From contig NZ_QFFK01000003.1 of the NCBI RefSeq assembly GCF_003149455.1, positions 588,697 through 652,696 of the forward strand: 64,000 nt of DNA. Reading direction: 5' to 3'. Below, piece by piece: positions 18,014-28,351 of this stretch (position 1 is the first letter of the stretch; the number at the start of each line of letters is the position of its first letter). The DNA comes from Chitinophaga deserti. Lineage in GTDB: Bacteria > Bacteroidota > Bacteroidia > Chitinophagales > Chitinophagaceae. The position numbers and the translations under genes were made by a program. Under the pieces are notes generated by a model. It searched no databases, was not told the origin of the DNA, and saw nothing but the letters and a program-made list of their open reading frames with translations.

Positions 18014-19816
18014 TTACATGATAGACCTGGCTACAGCGTGCCATTCGGTACCATCGGAAATTACAGTTACAGTTGAGTTGGGTTCACCGATCTCTACCGC
18101 AGCACGGCCACTGATGGTTCCGCCACCGGTTGCTTTAATAGCGATGATGGCAAATTCTCCGGCAACGCGCTCTACCCTTCTGATGTGGTAGATACGGTTT
18201 TTCACGGTTGAAGCAGCGGGCAGGAAGATCTCAGTGATCGGGTCTGGTGCACTACCGTCGCCGGAAGTAGCACATTTAACGATCACCATATAATCGTTCG
18301 CATCCAGCGTATAGGTGCCGATAGGCGCTACTTTGAACGGAACGGACATAGAACCGTTAAGGTTCAGTTTGGAGGTAGATACTGCACTGCCACCAATGTT
18401 CAGCGTATCATCGATGGTTTTAGTACCATTGATTGTCTGAGGCAAAGTAGTGATAATACCACCAGCAGTTGCGCTTGCATCCGGAACATTGAAAGTTACG
18501 GTATTGGGTGAAGACACAATGCTAAAGCCATCACCGGTTTTCCCTGTAGCAAAGGTTACGTTACCCGTGGTAGTTTCTGCAGTTACCGGGGTAGGTACTC
18601 CGGGGAGCGCAATACCACCGATACCTTTCAGGCCATGAGCCGGCAGCTCCAAAGTTTCCAGGTTATAGTTGTTGTCCGGGTTCAACACTGCTAAATGGTA
18701 AGTAGCAGGTGCTGCTGTGCTGTAGGCTACAGGGTTTGCAAAAGTCAGTGCAGCTTCCAGCGTAGTGTTACCTTTAAGGGTAGAAGTTCCGTTAACGGTT
18801 GTATTACCGGTAACTGTAGTATTACCTGTAATTGCCGCATCACCGGTTACATTCAGATTGTCAGCAAAGGTCTTATTGCCTTTGAACGTCTGATTCCCGA
18901 TAGTAACGATACCGCCGTGTGTTTCTGAAGCTTCTACGAGGTGAAGTACCAGTTTACCTTCATCGGCACCAGTCAGGCGCTCGATATAGGCACCTTTAGC
19001 GCCACCTACTGCCCCCGTAACTACGTCACCGATTGTGATCCCGGTTGCGGAAGTAATAGTCTGCAGTTTATTCCAGTCAGCAATGGTCATAAAACCATAT
19101 TGCTGTCCAACAGCACCAGTCATAACCGGAAGTTTCACATCCAGTGTTCCTGCAGGAGCAGTGGGAGGAGCTACCAGCGACGCTACCAGCGCTGTATTAT
19201 CAGGGGTAACCGTCAGCGTTACATCACCTTTCAGGTTATTCAGGGCGGTTACTGAAGTCAGAGAGAGATTTTTCTTCTGGATAAGACCATCTGCACCAAT
19301 CATCACCACATCATTCACGCCGACTGCAGCAACAGGAACGTTCGCGTAGGGGATGGTGATGTTACCGTTCGTAGCACTGAACTGCATTACAGGGTTGCTG
19401 TTGGCACGCAGCGACAGGGGAACGTTGCCTATGGTACCAAACCAGTCGGTAGCAGCAAGCCCGTCGTTACCATTGATTTTCCAGGGGCCGTTACCACCAG
19501 CGTCTCCGGCCATTTTGGTCCAGTTTGCATCGGTAGTACCCACTGCAGTTTTCACATAAAAACCTTCTCCTCTGGGATCAGCACCTGATTTCAGATATAC
19601 CACCATACCGGGGGTAGCATTGCGATTCTTGAGGATTGTAAAACCTGCGGCATCGAGGCGGGGCAGCAAAAGGCCCTTGCGGTTACTCTCCAGTTCAAGG
19701 ATGGCGTTGGCATTCACTGTTGCCGGATCTCCACCAATCTTGACCTGTGCTTTCACACTTTCGTAAGAAAGAAATAATACGAGCGTAAAGCCCGCTATAC
19801 GTAGCGACTTTCTCAT
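18014..19816 (-). CDS. Secreted fibre-like repeat protein, first gene of surface operon
   Basis: Protein of 600 aa. The open frame extends to 19936, but the extra 40 residues are not signal-like. The ATG at 19816 gives a clean signal peptide (MRKSLRIAGFTLVLFLSYES..., ending VKAQ), so I use it. Residues about 38-53 carry AILELESNRKGLLLPR, nearly identical to the next gene. The middle contains short pentad-like repeats (GDAAITGNTTVTGNTTVNGT) as expected for a beta-helical or collar-like fibre. The C-terminus again reads like a fibre tip. It is the first gene of the three-gene run, 65 bases before its paralogue. Function unknown. Confidence 0.75.
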   Translation of the reverse strand: MRKSLRIAGFTLVLFLSYESVKAQVKIGGDPATVNANAILELESNRKGLLLPRLDAAGFTILKNRNATPGMVVYLKSGADPRGEGFYVKTAVGTTDANWTKMAGDAGGNGPWKINGNDGLAATDWFGTIGNVPLSLRANSNPVMQFSATNGNITIPYANVPVAAVGVNDVVMIGADGLIQKKNLSLTSVTALNNLKGDVTLTVTPDNTALVASLVAPPTAPAGTLDVKLPVMTGAVGQQYGFMTIADWNKLQTITSATGITIGDVVTGAVGGAKGAYIERLTGADEGKLVLHLVEASETHGGIVTIGNQTFKGNKTFADNLNVTGDAAITGNTTVTGNTTVNGTSTLKGNTTLEAALTFANPVAYSTAAPATYHLAVLNPDNNYNLETLELPAHGLKGIGGIALPGVPTPVTAETTTGNVTFATGKTGDGFSIVSSPNTVTFNVPDASATAGGIITTLPQTINGTKTIDDTLNIGGSAVSTSKLNLNGSMSVPFKVAPIGTYTLDANDYMVIVKCATSGDGSAPDPITEIFLPAASTVKNRIYHIRRVERVAGEFAIIAIKATGGGTISGRAAVEIGEPNSTVTVISDGTEWHAVARSIM

Positions 19817-20043
19817 AGGTAAAAAGGTTAAATAAAATATACGTTTATAGAGATGAATTTGAAAAAACAAGTCCGGTAATGTGTGATACGATCCATGATA
19901 AAATGGACAAATTGCTAATCTGCCACAAACATACATATAGTTTTTGATTAATACGTTTAATCTATAATGTTTTTTATTTAATAAATATGTAATGTGAGAT
20001 GAATAAATAATAGCTGGTTGATTATCAGCTTATGGCATAAAAA

Positions 20044-20070
20044 AAGCTGCCGGCTTGTGGCCGGCAGCTT
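20044..20070 (-). terminator. clpC terminator
   Basis: Stem AAGCTGCCGGC / GCCGGCAGCTT with a five-base loop, followed on the minus strand by a T-run (A-run at 20038-20045). It lies about 25 bases after the clpC stop. Confidence 0.9.
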
Positions 20071-20094
20071 GTATAAAGACTATTTTTTTATTCG

Positions 20095-22626
20095 TTAAGC
20101 TTCAGACTTTTCTGATTTGCTTTTAGAAGGATTCTTCAGGGAGAAGACCAGTTTCTGATTTTCCTTATCGAGATCCGCGATGAGGATATCCCCATTGTGG
20201 ATGCTCATGTTGAGGATTTCTTCCGCCAGGGGATCTTCCAGGTATTTCTGGATGGCCCTGTGCAGCGGACGGGCACCAAACTGTTGATCATAACCTTTCT
20301 CTGCAAGGAAGCCTTTGGCTTCGTCGGTCAGTTCCAGGCTGAAGCCCAGGTTCTGCAGACGGGCCAGTACTCCTTTCATGGTGATATCAATAATGGTGTA
20401 GATATCATCTTTGCTGAGGGAGTTGAAGATGATCACATCATCGATACGGTTCAGGAACTCGGGAGAGAACGTACGTTTCAGTGCTTTTTCAATTACCGCT
20501 TTGGTGTTCTCTTCTTCATTCACCACACGGTTACCGGTAGTGAAGCCCACGCCTGCTCCGAAGTCTTTCAACTGGCGCACCCCAATATTGGAGGTCATGA
20601 TAATCAGCGTGTTCTTGAAGTCTACTTTACGTCCCAGACCGTCTGTAAGGATACCGTCGTCCAGCACCTGCAGGAGGATATTATAGATATCCGGATGCGC
20701 TTTCTCGATTTCGTCGAGCAGGATCACGGAGTAAGGTTTGCGGCGCACTTTCTCAGTGAGCTGTCCGCCTTCTTCATATCCCACATATCCCGGAGGCGCA
20801 CCGATCAGGCGGCTTACAGAGAATTTCTCCATGTATTCCGACATATCGATACGGATGAGCGCGTCTTCCGAATCAAACATGTAACGGGCAAGGGCTTTAG
20901 CCAGCTCGGTTTTACCGACACCGGTGGGGCCCAGGAAGATGAAGGTACCGATAGGCTTCTTCGGGTCTTTCAGGCCTACGCGGTTACGCTGGATGGCCTT
21001 GGTGACCTTGGAGATAGCTTCGGCCTGTCCTACTACGGCAGACTTCAGATCTTCGCCCATGCGGCGGAGCTTTTCGTTTTCGGCCTGCACCATCCGTTTA
21101 ACGGGGATGCCGGTCATCATGCTCACCACTTCAGCGATAGCCTCTTCGTCGATCGGGTAGCGCTTATGCTTTACTTCTTCTTCCCACACGGCTTTGGCCT
21201 TTTCGAGGTCTTCACCGAGTTTCTTTTCAGTATCGCGGAGTGCTGCAGCCTCTTCGAAGCGCTGGCTTTTTACGACTTTATTCTTTTCCTGCTTGATGTC
21301 TTCGATCTGTTTTTCCAGGTCGAGGATATTTTGCGGAACGTTGATGTTTTTAAGATGGACGCGTGCGCCAACTTCATCGAGCACGTCGATGGCTTTGTCG
21401 GGCAGCAGGCGGTCGGTCATATACCGGTCGCTGAGTTTCACACATGCATCGATCGCGTCATCGGTGTAGGATACGTTGTGGTATTCTTCGTAACGCGGTT
21501 TGATGTTGTTGAGGATCTGGATGGTTTCTTCCACGGTTGGAGGATCTACCATTACCTTCTGGAACCGGCGGTCGAGCGCACCATCTTTTTCGATGTACAT
21601 ACGGTATTCATCCAGGGTGGATGCACCGATGCATTGGAGCTCGCCTCTTGCGAGGGCTGGTTTGAAGATATTGGAAGCGTCCAGCGAACCTGAAGCACCA
21701 CCTGCGCCAACGATTGTGTGAATCTCGTCGATGAACAGGATTACATCACGGTTCTTTTCCAGCTCGTTCATGATGGCCTTCATCCTTTCCTCGAACTGGC
21801 CACGGTATTTGGTACCGGCCACGAGGGCAGCAAGGTCGAGGCTAACCACACGTTTGTCGAACAGCACGCGGGAAACTTTGCGCTGAACGATGCGGAGGGC
21901 GAGGCCTTCCACGATGGCGGTTTTACCAACACCCGGCTCACCGATAAGGATGGGGTTGTTCTTTTTACGGCGGGAAAGAATCTGCGAAACGCGTTCAATT
22001 TCCTTTTCACGGCCTACGATAGGATCGAGGCTGTTGCTTTCGGCGAGCTTCGTAATGTCGCGGCCGAAGTTATCGAGAACGGGAGTTTTCGACTTGGTAT
22101 TAGTTTGCTTCTGTTTGGAAGCATAGCTTTTGCGTTCGTCTTCGAACTCCTCTTCTCCGGGGTCATCGAATTCCGCTTTCGGATCTGCAGATTTTACGAA
22201 GCCCAGTTCGTTTTTAAAAGTATCGTAGTCCACGTCAAATTGTTGAAGGATTTGCGTACAAACGTTTTCTTTATTCTTGAGGATGGATAGCATCAGGTGC
22301 TCTGTTTCCACGGTGGGACTTTTCAGTGCCTTTGCCTCCAGCACGGTTACCCGGATCACTTTCTCTGCCTGGCGGGTCAGGGGTAGACTGTTGATGTTCG
22401 CAATGTTCTTGCCCGTCTTATCTTTTATCGCCAACTCCACTTCCTTGCGTAACTCATACAGATCAACATTCAGCGCCTGTAAGATCTTTACAGCCGTTCC
22501 CTCACCCTCACGTATAATACCCAGAAGCAGGTGTTCCGTACCGATAAAATCATTACCCAAGCGTAAAGCCTCCTCCCTGCTGAACGTAATGATCTCCTTT
22601 ACTTGCGGTGAAAAATTCTGATCCAT
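20095..22626 (-). CDS. clpC: ATP-dependent Clp protease ATP-binding subunit (ClpC type)
   Basis: Hsp100 unfoldase of 843 aa. The double Clp N-domain (1-145) begins with [19 protein letters not shown]-1 has Walker A GEPGVGKT (229-236) and Walker [12 protein letters not shown] short middle domain with a UVR-like coiled coil ([19 protein letters not shown]) identifies it as ClpC rather than ClpA or ClpB. AAA-2 has Walker A GPTGVGKT and [11 protein letters not shown]. The tripeptide VGF in [11 protein letters not shown] matches the loop that docks on ClpP. It likely unfolds damaged or tagged proteins for ClpP. It has its own terminator and is divergent from the STAS gene. Confidence 0.95.
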   Translation of the reverse strand: MDQNFSPQVKEIITFSREEALRLGNDFIGTEHLLLGIIREGEGTAVKILQALNVDLYELRKEVELAIKDKTGKNIANINSLPLTRQAEKVIRVTVLEAKALKSPTVETEHLMLSILKNKENVCTQILQQFDVDYDTFKNELGFVKSADPKAEFDDPGEEEFEDERKSYASKQKQTNTKSKTPVLDNFGRDITKLAESNSLDPIVGREKEIERVSQILSRRKKNNPILIGEPGVGKTAIVEGLALRIVQRKVSRVLFDKRVVSLDLAALVAGTKYRGQFEERMKAIMNELEKNRDVILFIDEIHTIVGAGGASGSLDASNIFKPALARGELQCIGASTLDEYRMYIEKDGALDRRFQKVMVDPPTVEETIQILNNIKPRYEEYHNVSYTDDAIDACVKLSDRYMTDRLLPDKAIDVLDEVGARVHLKNINVPQNILDLEKQIEDIKQEKNKVVKSQRFEEAAALRDTEKKLGEDLEKAKAVWEEEVKHKRYPIDEEAIAEVVSMMTGIPVKRMVQAENEKLRRMGEDLKSAVVGQAEAISKVTKAIQRNRVGLKDPKKPIGTFIFLGPTGVGKTELAKALARYMFDSEDALIRIDMSEYMEKFSVSRLIGAPPGYVGYEEGGQLTEKVRRKPYSVILLDEIEKAHPDIYNILLQVLDDGILTDGLGRKVDFKNTLIIMTSNIGVRQLKDFGAGVGFTTGNRVVNEEENTKAVIEKALKRTFSPEFLNRIDDVIIFNSLSKDDIYTIIDITMKGVLARLQNLGFSLELTDEAKGFLAEKGYDQQFGARPLHRAIQKYLEDPLAEEILNMSIHNGDILIADLDKENQKLVFSLKNPSKSKSEKSEA

Positions 22627-22883
22627 TGTTTGTTGATTTTGTTAAACCCTTACGGGGGCATGCTTATACAATATTACCAAATTAAATTGGATTTAGTTTT
22701 TATCCTTGCACATTATTGGTTAAGATTTACTTTTGCGCTGAAGGGCCTTGTGTGCTGAATATATCTACGAGAAGAGGGATGTTTACGATTGTATTTTTTA
22801 CTTCCCCAGTTATGTTCTTCGACGGGTTTCCTTTTTGCCGAATCCTTTTTTTTATAATGTTTTTGAATGATAACATCCGCCTT

Positions 22884-23258
22884 ATGCAATTCAAAATTGA
22901 TACCAAAGAAAAAATACTGATTTTTAGGCTGGAAGAAGCCAATCTGGATGCTAAAATGGCAGCGGAGCTTGAAAATGAAGTACTCCGCACCCCTGGCCTG
23001 GATGGTCTCAACCTCATACTGGACCTGCATTCCCTCCAATCCGCCGGCCCCGAAGCGCTCAAAGCCATATTTACAGTGTACCAGCACCGGTACGACAATG
23101 GCCTGTCTGCCGCCGTTACCGGACTTAACAAGGTTTTAACAGCCGAACTCTCCGCCCAATACCCCGAAATGCTCAACATCGTACCCACAGAGGCCGAAGC
23201 CATAGACATGGTGATGATGGAAAGCTTCGAACGCGAGCTGGACCTTGGCGATTTATAA
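22884..23258 (+). CDS. STAS-domain protein (anti-sigma-factor-antagonist-like)
   Basis: Single-domain STAS protein of 124 aa. The frame is open from 22716, but the residues before MQFKIDTKEKILIFRLEE read poorly and STAS folds start there, so I choose the ATG at 22884. The DLHSLQSAGPEALKAIF segment corresponds to the DxSxxxxxDSSG loop. A serine is kept (QSAG), so phospho-regulation by a partner kinase is possible but not shown. It lies 17 bases before rnz; the pair is commonly linked in Bacteroidota and is probably an operon. No anti-sigma partner is nearby. Confidence 0.82.
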   Translation: MQFKIDTKEKILIFRLEEANLDAKMAAELENEVLRTPGLDGLNLILDLHSLQSAGPEALKAIFTVYQHRYDNGLSAAVTGLNKVLTAELSAQYPEMLNIVPTEAEAIDMVMMESFERELDLGDL

Positions 23259-23275
23259 TTCACTATTTTCGGAAT

Positions 23276-24184
23276 ATGTTTGCGGTCACCATACTTGGCA
23301 ATAACTCGGCCATCCCCACACCAGAGCGGCATCCCACCGCCCAGGTGCTCACCTACAACGATCAGCTCATGCTGATCGATTGTGGCGAAGGCACCCAAAC
23401 CCAGCTGGCCAGATATAAAGTCCGCCGGGGTAAAATCCGCTATATTTTCATCAGCCACCTCCATGGCGACCATTATTTCGGCCTTATCGGGCTCATTAAC
23501 AGCATGAGCCTCCTCGGTCGTACAGAGCCGCTCACCCTGTTTGGCCCTCCCGGCCTATGGGAAATCATCGAACTCCAGCTGCTCCATGCCGCTACCACCC
23601 TGCGGTTCGAACTGCAGTTCATCCCCCTCACGCCGGAATCCGCCGGAGTCATCCTGCGCGATAAAGACATGGAAGTTAGCTGTTTCCCTACCCGACACCG
23701 CATCCCCTGCTACGGCTTTTCTTTCAGCATTCAACGCCGCAAACGCCGGATCATCCCGGAACAGGCCCGTGCATATGAAATACCTTCCGCTTTCTTCACC
23801 CGCCTCTCCGAAGGCGACGACTATGAACGGAAAGACGGTACCATCGTACGCAACGACTGGGTAACCCTGCCTCCTCTCCGCGCCCGGAAATACGTATACT
23901 GTGCCGACAGCATTTACGACGAAGACCTCATCCCCCATATGCAGGATGCCGATATGGTTTATCACGAAACCACCTACCTCCACGACCTGGTACAGCGCGC
24001 GGCAGACCGCTTCCACAGCACCACCGTGCAGGCTGCTACCCTTGCATGTAAAGCTGCTGCCAGAAGATTGCTGATCGGGCACTTCTCATCTAAATACACT
24101 GAACTACAGCCTTTCCTCGACGAATGCATTCCCGTATTCCCCCAAACCGAACTGGCCCTGGAAGGAACCACTTATATCATCTAG
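23276..24184 (+). CDS. rnz: Ribonuclease Z
   Basis: Metallo-beta-lactamase-fold endonuclease of 302 aa that trims tRNA 3' ends. The zinc site HLHGDH (H61, H63, D65, H66) follows the N-terminal ILGNNSAIPTPERHPT segment typical of RNase Z. Later metal ligands appear in YCADSIYDE (Asp), and in HETTYLHD and LIGHFSSKY (His). Length matches the short RNase Z class. It is cotranscribed with the STAS gene 17 bases upstream. Confidence 0.93.
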   Translation: MFAVTILGNNSAIPTPERHPTAQVLTYNDQLMLIDCGEGTQTQLARYKVRRGKIRYIFISHLHGDHYFGLIGLINSMSLLGRTEPLTLFGPPGLWEIIELQLLHAATTLRFELQFIPLTPESAGVILRDKDMEVSCFPTRHRIPCYGFSFSIQRRKRRIIPEQARAYEIPSAFFTRLSEGDDYERKDGTIVRNDWVTLPPLRARKYVYCADSIYDEDLIPHMQDADMVYHETTYLHDLVQRAADRFHSTTVQAATLACKAAARRLLIGHFSSKYTELQPFLDECIPVFPQTELALEGTTYII

Positions 24185-24240
24185 ATAAGCAATACATTAA
24201 AATATAATATAATGATATAGTCAATACCTAAAATGGTGTA

Positions 24241-24271
24241 TTGCAGGGGAAATTACATGCTGGTATCTTTA
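24241..24271 (+). promoter_or_regulatory. Promoter of the 24296 outer-membrane protein gene
   Basis: TTG (24241-24243), 20 bases, then TATCTTTA (24264-24271). This is the same spacing as the rpsA promoter, with one mismatch from TAnnTTTG. Confidence 0.6.
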
Positions 24272-24295
24272 AGCATTAATAATTTTTCCTATAAC

Positions 24296-25117
24296 ATGAA
24301 ACACGCAGCACTAATCGTATTGTCCCTGTGCCTTGGTTCCACTGCAATGGCACAGCAGTACAGCAATGTAACCGACAGCACCGCCATCGTTGACAAGCCT
24401 CGTCAAAAAGAAGCAGGAATGTATCGCAACATTCTGAAAACCAACCTCTCCAGTATTGCACTCAACAATTACAGCCTTACCTATGAGCGCATGCTTACCC
24501 GCAAGATCTCCGCATCCCTGGGTTACCGCTACATGCCTAAAGGCGCACTTTCAAAAAGCATGCTGGGAGAGAAAGTAATGGATTATGTGAAGGAAGACGG
24601 GGATGATGACCTGCAAAACCAGCTGGACAAGCTGGAGATGAGCGGCGGCGCCCTCACTGCCGAGTTCCGCATCTACACCGGCAGCCGTCCGGGTGCTAAG
24701 GGCTTCTATGCGGGCATTTATGGCCGTTACAGCAACTTTAAGTACAATTTCCCCTACGATTTCGAGAAGCCCGATAACACCACCACCCTTGTACCCCTCA
24801 ACGGTAAAAGCAGCGGTATCGGCGGCGGACTTATCCTCGGCGGACAATTCATGATCGCCAAACGTGTGGTGGTAGACCTCTACATCATCGGTGCCCATTA
24901 TGGTAAAATGACCGGCAAGGTGGAAGGTCTCACCGACCTCAGTGACCTGGATGAAGCCGACCGTACGGAGCTGAAAAATGAGCTGGAAGAACTAATTGAA
25001 ATCGGAGGTGAAAAAAACATCACTGCCGATGTAAGGAATGATGGTGTTAGGGCAGACATCAAAATGCCCTTCCTTGGCGTTCGCGGCCTCGGACTTACCA
25101 TAGGTTTCGCCTTTTGA
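24296..25117 (+). CDS. Outer-membrane beta-barrel protein, DUF3575-like
   Basis: Protein of 273 aa. A longer frame starts at 24233, but the ATG at 24296 gives a proper signal peptide (MKHAALIVLSLCLGSTAMAQ) and lies correctly downstream of a good promoter, so I use it. The mature part alternates hydrophobic and aromatic residues as in an 8-10-strand barrel (SLTYERMLTRKISASLGYRY, GFYAGIYGRYSNFKYNF). It ends GVRGLGLTIGFAF, with a C-terminal Phe as expected for BAM targeting. The early NSLTYE-like segment recalls DUF3575 family proteins. Function unknown. Confidence 0.75.
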   Translation: MKHAALIVLSLCLGSTAMAQQYSNVTDSTAIVDKPRQKEAGMYRNILKTNLSSIALNNYSLTYERMLTRKISASLGYRYMPKGALSKSMLGEKVMDYVKEDGDDDLQNQLDKLEMSGGALTAEFRIYTGSRPGAKGFYAGIYGRYSNFKYNFPYDFEKPDNTTTLVPLNGKSSGIGGGLILGGQFMIAKRVVVDLYIIGAHYGKMTGKVEGLTDLSDLDEADRTELKNELEELIEIGGEKNITADVRNDGVRADIKMPFLGVRGLGLTIGFAF

Positions 25118-25149
25118 TCAGCACTTACCTGTAAAACCCTATACCTCCC

Positions 25150-25181
25150 GGGCCATCTCGCATAAAGAGATGGCCCTTTTT
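25150..25181 (+). terminator. Terminator of the outer-membrane protein gene
   Basis: Perfect 10-bp stem GGGCCATCTC / GAGATGGCCC with a seven-base loop and a T5 tail. Confidence 0.93.
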
Positions 25182-25295
25182 AATATTTTAACAGCAATTA
25201 TCACCAACCAAACTATTTCATGCCAAAATAGCATGATTTTTATGCAGACAACTGCTACCGGCTTATACATTTACACAGTTTGGGAGACAGTGCCC

Positions 25296-25449
25296 CTAAT
25301 CGCGCACTAATCGCCTTGTAATCGTACTCTAATCGCGCTGTAATCGCACTGCAACAGCGCGCTAATCGCGCTGTAATCGCGCTGTAATCGTACTGTTACC
25401 GTACTGTAATAGCGCTGTAATTGTACTGTAACCGTATTAAAACAGCATT
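25296..25449. repeat. 11-bp phased repeat array B
   Basis: Fourteen units in strict 11-bp register with consensus [G/C]TAATCG[C/T][G/A]CT. The clearest block is 25318-25427, where ten units stay in phase. The central tetramer is mostly GCGC or GTAC, both self-complementary, so changes tend to come in matched pairs. The array lies between two strong terminators (25150-25181 and 25585-25629) and between convergent genes, so it is probably not part of either mRNA. Translation gives only short repetitive peptides with stops. Confidence 0.93.
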
Positions 25450-25584
25450 AATGTGGTAATCCTGTAGTATTGGCTTAGCCAGTATATAGCATTGTTACAG
25501 TAATAAATCCATTCTATTGCCATTGGGGATGATGGGAGAGCTTTTTTAGTACCGGTAACAAAACGTTAGTTGGGATAACCGACA

Positions 25585-25629
25585 TAAAAAAAGCTGACGG
25601 CCGGCACATTGCCAGGCGTCAGCTTTTTT
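25585..25629 (-). terminator. dapA terminator (bidirectional)
   Basis: Stem AAAAAAGCTGACG / CGTCAGCTTTTTT around a GC-rich 17-base loop, with A- and T-runs on both sides. It can act for dapA on the minus strand and for readthrough on the plus strand. Confidence 0.9.
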
Positions 25630-25651
25630 GTGTTATCCGGTAGCCGGAATA

Positions 25652-26533
25652 TTACAAGGTGGAAATATATGTTTTAATCTGCTGTTGCAGTCCGTCTGTT
25701 ACGGGTAATACCGGCAGGCGGAATACATTTTCAACGATACCGGCTTCGTGCAGGAATGCTTTGATGCCGGCAGGGTTGTTTTCCGCAAACATGAGATCGA
25801 AGCCCTGGAGCATGCGGTAATGCAGGCTCCGTGCGGTTACAAAGTCACCCGCGAGGGCGGCTTTCACCATGGCAGGGAAATCTTTCGCGAAATAGTTGGC
25901 AGCAACGGAGATCACACCATCCATCCCACAGGCAAGCTGCGGCATGGCAACGCCATCATCGCCACTGATAACGAGGAAACCTTCCGGCTTATCCCGGATG
26001 ATTTGCATACACTGCGCCATATCGCCCGAAGCTTCCTTCATGGCGGCGATATTCTCCACTTCATGCGCCAGGCGCAGGGTGGTTTCTGCCGTCATATTGC
26101 GCCCGGTACGGCCTGGTACATTGTACAGAATGATGGGTTTGGGAGATGCGGCGGCAATGGCCTTATAGTGCTGGAAGATGCCTTCCTGTGTAGGTTTGCT
26201 GTAATAAGGAGCCACACTGAGAACGGCAGCCGCTTCGTCGAGCGGGCAGCTTTCCAGCCGCTTCACCACATCGCGGGTATCGTAATCCCCTACTCCTACT
26301 ACCACCGGTACCCGCTTATTCACCTTCTCAAAAGTGAACTTTATCAGGTCCAGCTTCTCTTCGGAAGTAAGCGTAGGTGTTTCGCCGGTTGTACCGAGCG
26401 TTACAACGTAATCTACGCCGCCGGTAATCACATGATCGATGAGCCTTTCGAGGGCGTTCCAGTCAATCGCTTCGTTGGTGGCAAAGGGCGTCACCAATGC
26501 CACGCCGGTGCCCCTTAATTGTTCCTGTAACAT
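25652..26533 (-). CDS. dapA: 4-hydroxy-tetrahydrodipicolinate synthase
   Basis: Condenses pyruvate with aspartate semialdehyde in lysine and diaminopimelate synthesis. The 293-aa TIM-barrel has GTTGETPTL near residue 47-55, the catalytic tyrosine Y137 in ILYNVPGRTG and the Schiff-base lysine K166 in AAMKEASGD. Length is standard. It is transcribed on the minus strand 92 bases after accA and has its own terminator. Confidence 0.95.
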   Translation of the reverse strand: MLQEQLRGTGVALVTPFATNEAIDWNALERLIDHVITGGVDYVVTLGTTGETPTLTSEEKLDLIKFTFEKVNKRVPVVVGVGDYDTRDVVKRLESCPLDEAAAVLSVAPYYSKPTQEGIFQHYKAIAAASPKPIILYNVPGRTGRNMTAETTLRLAHEVENIAAMKEASGDMAQCMQIIRDKPEGFLVISGDDGVAMPQLACGMDGVISVAANYFAKDFPAMVKAALAGDFVTARSLHYRMLQGFDLMFAENNPAGIKAFLHEAGIVENVFRLPVLPVTDGLQQQIKTYISTL

Positions 26534-26625
26534 ATATCAAATGGTCAATGGCCGCAATGCTGCCTTAAAAATGCAAAGATTGTCAATTGAATTGATTCCC
26601 GCAATACGGCCAGCCTGTTTTTTGG

Positions 26626-27579
26626 CTAGCGCTCTTCAAAAAAGCCCATATTGGAGAATTTATCAATCCGTTGTTCGATACGCGTATCCGGATCAATCTT
26701 CTTCAGCTCGGCAAGTGTTTCCTTTAACCGCGCTTTCAGAATGGCTGCCATTTCTTCGTGATTGGAATGTGCGCCGCCAATAGGTTCGGAAATCACCCCG
26801 TCTACCAGTCCGAACTGGCTCATATATCCTGAAGTCAGTTTCAGTTCTTCCGCTGCCTTCTCTTTGAAATTCCAGCTTCTCCAGAGGATGGTAGAGCAGT
26901 TTTCAGGAGAAATAACGGTATACCAGCTGTTTTCCAGCATAAAGATGCGGTCGCCGATACCGATGCCTAATGCACCGCCGGAAGCACCTTCACCGATAAT
27001 CACACAGATAACGGGTACGCGGAGCTTTACCATTTCGAAAAGGTTCCGGGCAATGGCTTCGCCCTGTCCACGCTCTTCCGCTTCCAGGCCGGGATATGCA
27101 CCGGGAGTATCGATCAGGGTAATAATGGGCTTATTGAAACGCTCTGCGAGCTTCATCAGGCGCAGCGCCTTACGGTAACCTTCAGGATTGGCCATACCGA
27201 AATTACGCACCTGGCGCATTTTGGTATTGATACCTTTCTGCTGGCCGATGAACATTACGGTTTCACCATCCAGATCCGCAAATCCGCCAACCATCGCCTT
27301 GTCATCCTTCACATTGCGGTCGCCATGCATCTCCACGAAGTTCTCTGTCATACGCTCGATATACTCCAGTGTGTATGGGCGTTCGGGATGACGGCTCAGC
27401 TGTACTTTCTGCCAGCTGGTTAGATTGTTATAGACCTGTTGCTTGGTGTCGTTGATTTTCTGCTCGTACTCCTTAACGGTAGCGGATACGTCCACGCCGG
27501 ATTTCTCCCCGTTTTCCTTCAGTTTTTCCAGTTGTTCGTACAGATCCGCAATCGGCTTTTCAAAATCCAGAAATTGCAT
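26626..27579 (-). CDS. accA: Acetyl-CoA carboxylase carboxyltransferase subunit alpha
   Basis: Alpha subunit (317 aa) of the carboxyltransferase that moves CO2 from biotin to acetyl-CoA in fatty-acid synthesis. The N-terminal helix [19 protein letters not shown] is typical. The crotonase-fold core carries [36 protein letters not shown] and [15 protein letters not shown], which form the oxyanion hole. Length matches E. coli AccA (319 aa). The beta subunit is not in the window. Confidence 0.96.
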   Translation of the reverse strand: MQFLDFEKPIADLYEQLEKLKENGEKSGVDVSATVKEYEQKINDTKQQVYNNLTSWQKVQLSRHPERPYTLEYIERMTENFVEMHGDRNVKDDKAMVGGFADLDGETVMFIGQQKGINTKMRQVRNFGMANPEGYRKALRLMKLAERFNKPIITLIDTPGAYPGLEAEERGQGEAIARNLFEMVKLRVPVICVIIGEGASGGALGIGIGDRIFMLENSWYTVISPENCSTILWRSWNFKEKAAEELKLTSGYMSQFGLVDGVISEPIGGAHSNHEEMAAILKARLKETLAELKKIDPDTRIEQRIDKFSNMGFFEER

Positions 27580-27727
27580 AAACAGTTTTAAAAAAGGTTA
27601 AAGTACTTCATAAAGATAGTAAACCCTGTATTGCACCCAATGGGCTGTTTCGTACAGGGACTTGCATAAAATGACCTTTCCGGGTGTTTGCCGGTGGGTC
27701 AGGGGTGCAAATGTAGGATAATTCTCA

Positions 27728-28351
27728 CTATATCAAAATCCCCGCCGCAGGGGCAGGGTTAAACACCGCCGCCAGTTTCTCCGCCCAGCCGGCGTAAATA
27801 GCCGCGGAAGGATGCAGTTTATCTTCCACCACACCTTCCGGCCGACCTCCCGTAAGCCGGTATGTTTCAGTGATATTTATGTAAGGCAGGCCCAGCTTCC
27901 CGCTGATCTCACGGTTGATGCCATTATACTCGTCTATTTGTTCGCAAATAACTGCTGTATCACGCCCGGCAGCAAAGGGGGTTACCCCCCAGTCCGGGAT
28001 ACTGATTACGGCAACCTTCCCGCCCTCTGCCAATGCTATAGCTTTATTTGCCAGTAGGGTAAACTCTTCTGCGTATTCGTTTTCCGGGAGCCCGCGGTAT
28101 TGATTATTGACGCCGATTAACAGGGTTACGAAATCGTACCGGGGTAACAACCGGGTACGGTGTTCAAGATGTTGGATCAGCTCCCCGGTGGTCCACCCGG
28201 TTTGGGCCACAATTTCCGGTGCATTGATCTGCATGCCGCCGGCACGAAGGAGTTGCAGGGTTTGATAAGGGTAGCTGTCGTACAGCTGAACGCCTTCCCC
28301 AATGGTATAAGAATCGCCAAGAGCGAGCCAGTTTTTAGTCAGAGCGGTCAT
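27728..28351 (-). CDS. SGNH/GDSL-family hydrolase
   Basis: Esterase or lipase-like hydrolase of 207 aa. The nucleophile block is LALGDSYTIGEG with S14, the block III Asn is in IGVNNQYRG, and the C-terminal Asp-x-x-His is DKLHPS. The frame is open to 28402, but the ATG at 28351 overlaps the kynU stop as ATGA, so the two are probably translationally coupled and I use that start. No signal peptide, so cytoplasmic. The substrate is unknown; a role linked to kynurenine catabolism is only suggested by the coupling. Confidence 0.85.
   Translation of the reverse strand: MTALTKNWLALGDSYTIGEGVQLYDSYPYQTLQLLRAGGMQINAPEIVAQTGWTTGELIQHLEHRTRLLPRYDFVTLLIGVNNQYRGLPENEYAEEFTLLANKAIALAEGGKVAVISIPDWGVTPFAAGRDTAVICEQIDEYNGINREISGKLGLPYINITETYRLTGGRPEGVVEDKLHPSAAIYAGWAEKLAAVFNPAPAAGILI

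Noticed and set aside
19817..19936. Upstream extension of the first surface-protein gene
   Set aside because: The extra 40 residues lack a signal peptide and would bury the clear one starting at 19816.
22716..22883. N-terminal extension of the STAS protein
   Set aside because: The sequence is unlike any STAS N-terminus, and the fold starts at MQFKID.
25296..25449. CRISPR array
   Set aside because: The repeat is 11 bp with no spacers, and no cas genes are nearby. The same applies to the arrays at 3.7 and 49.2 kb.
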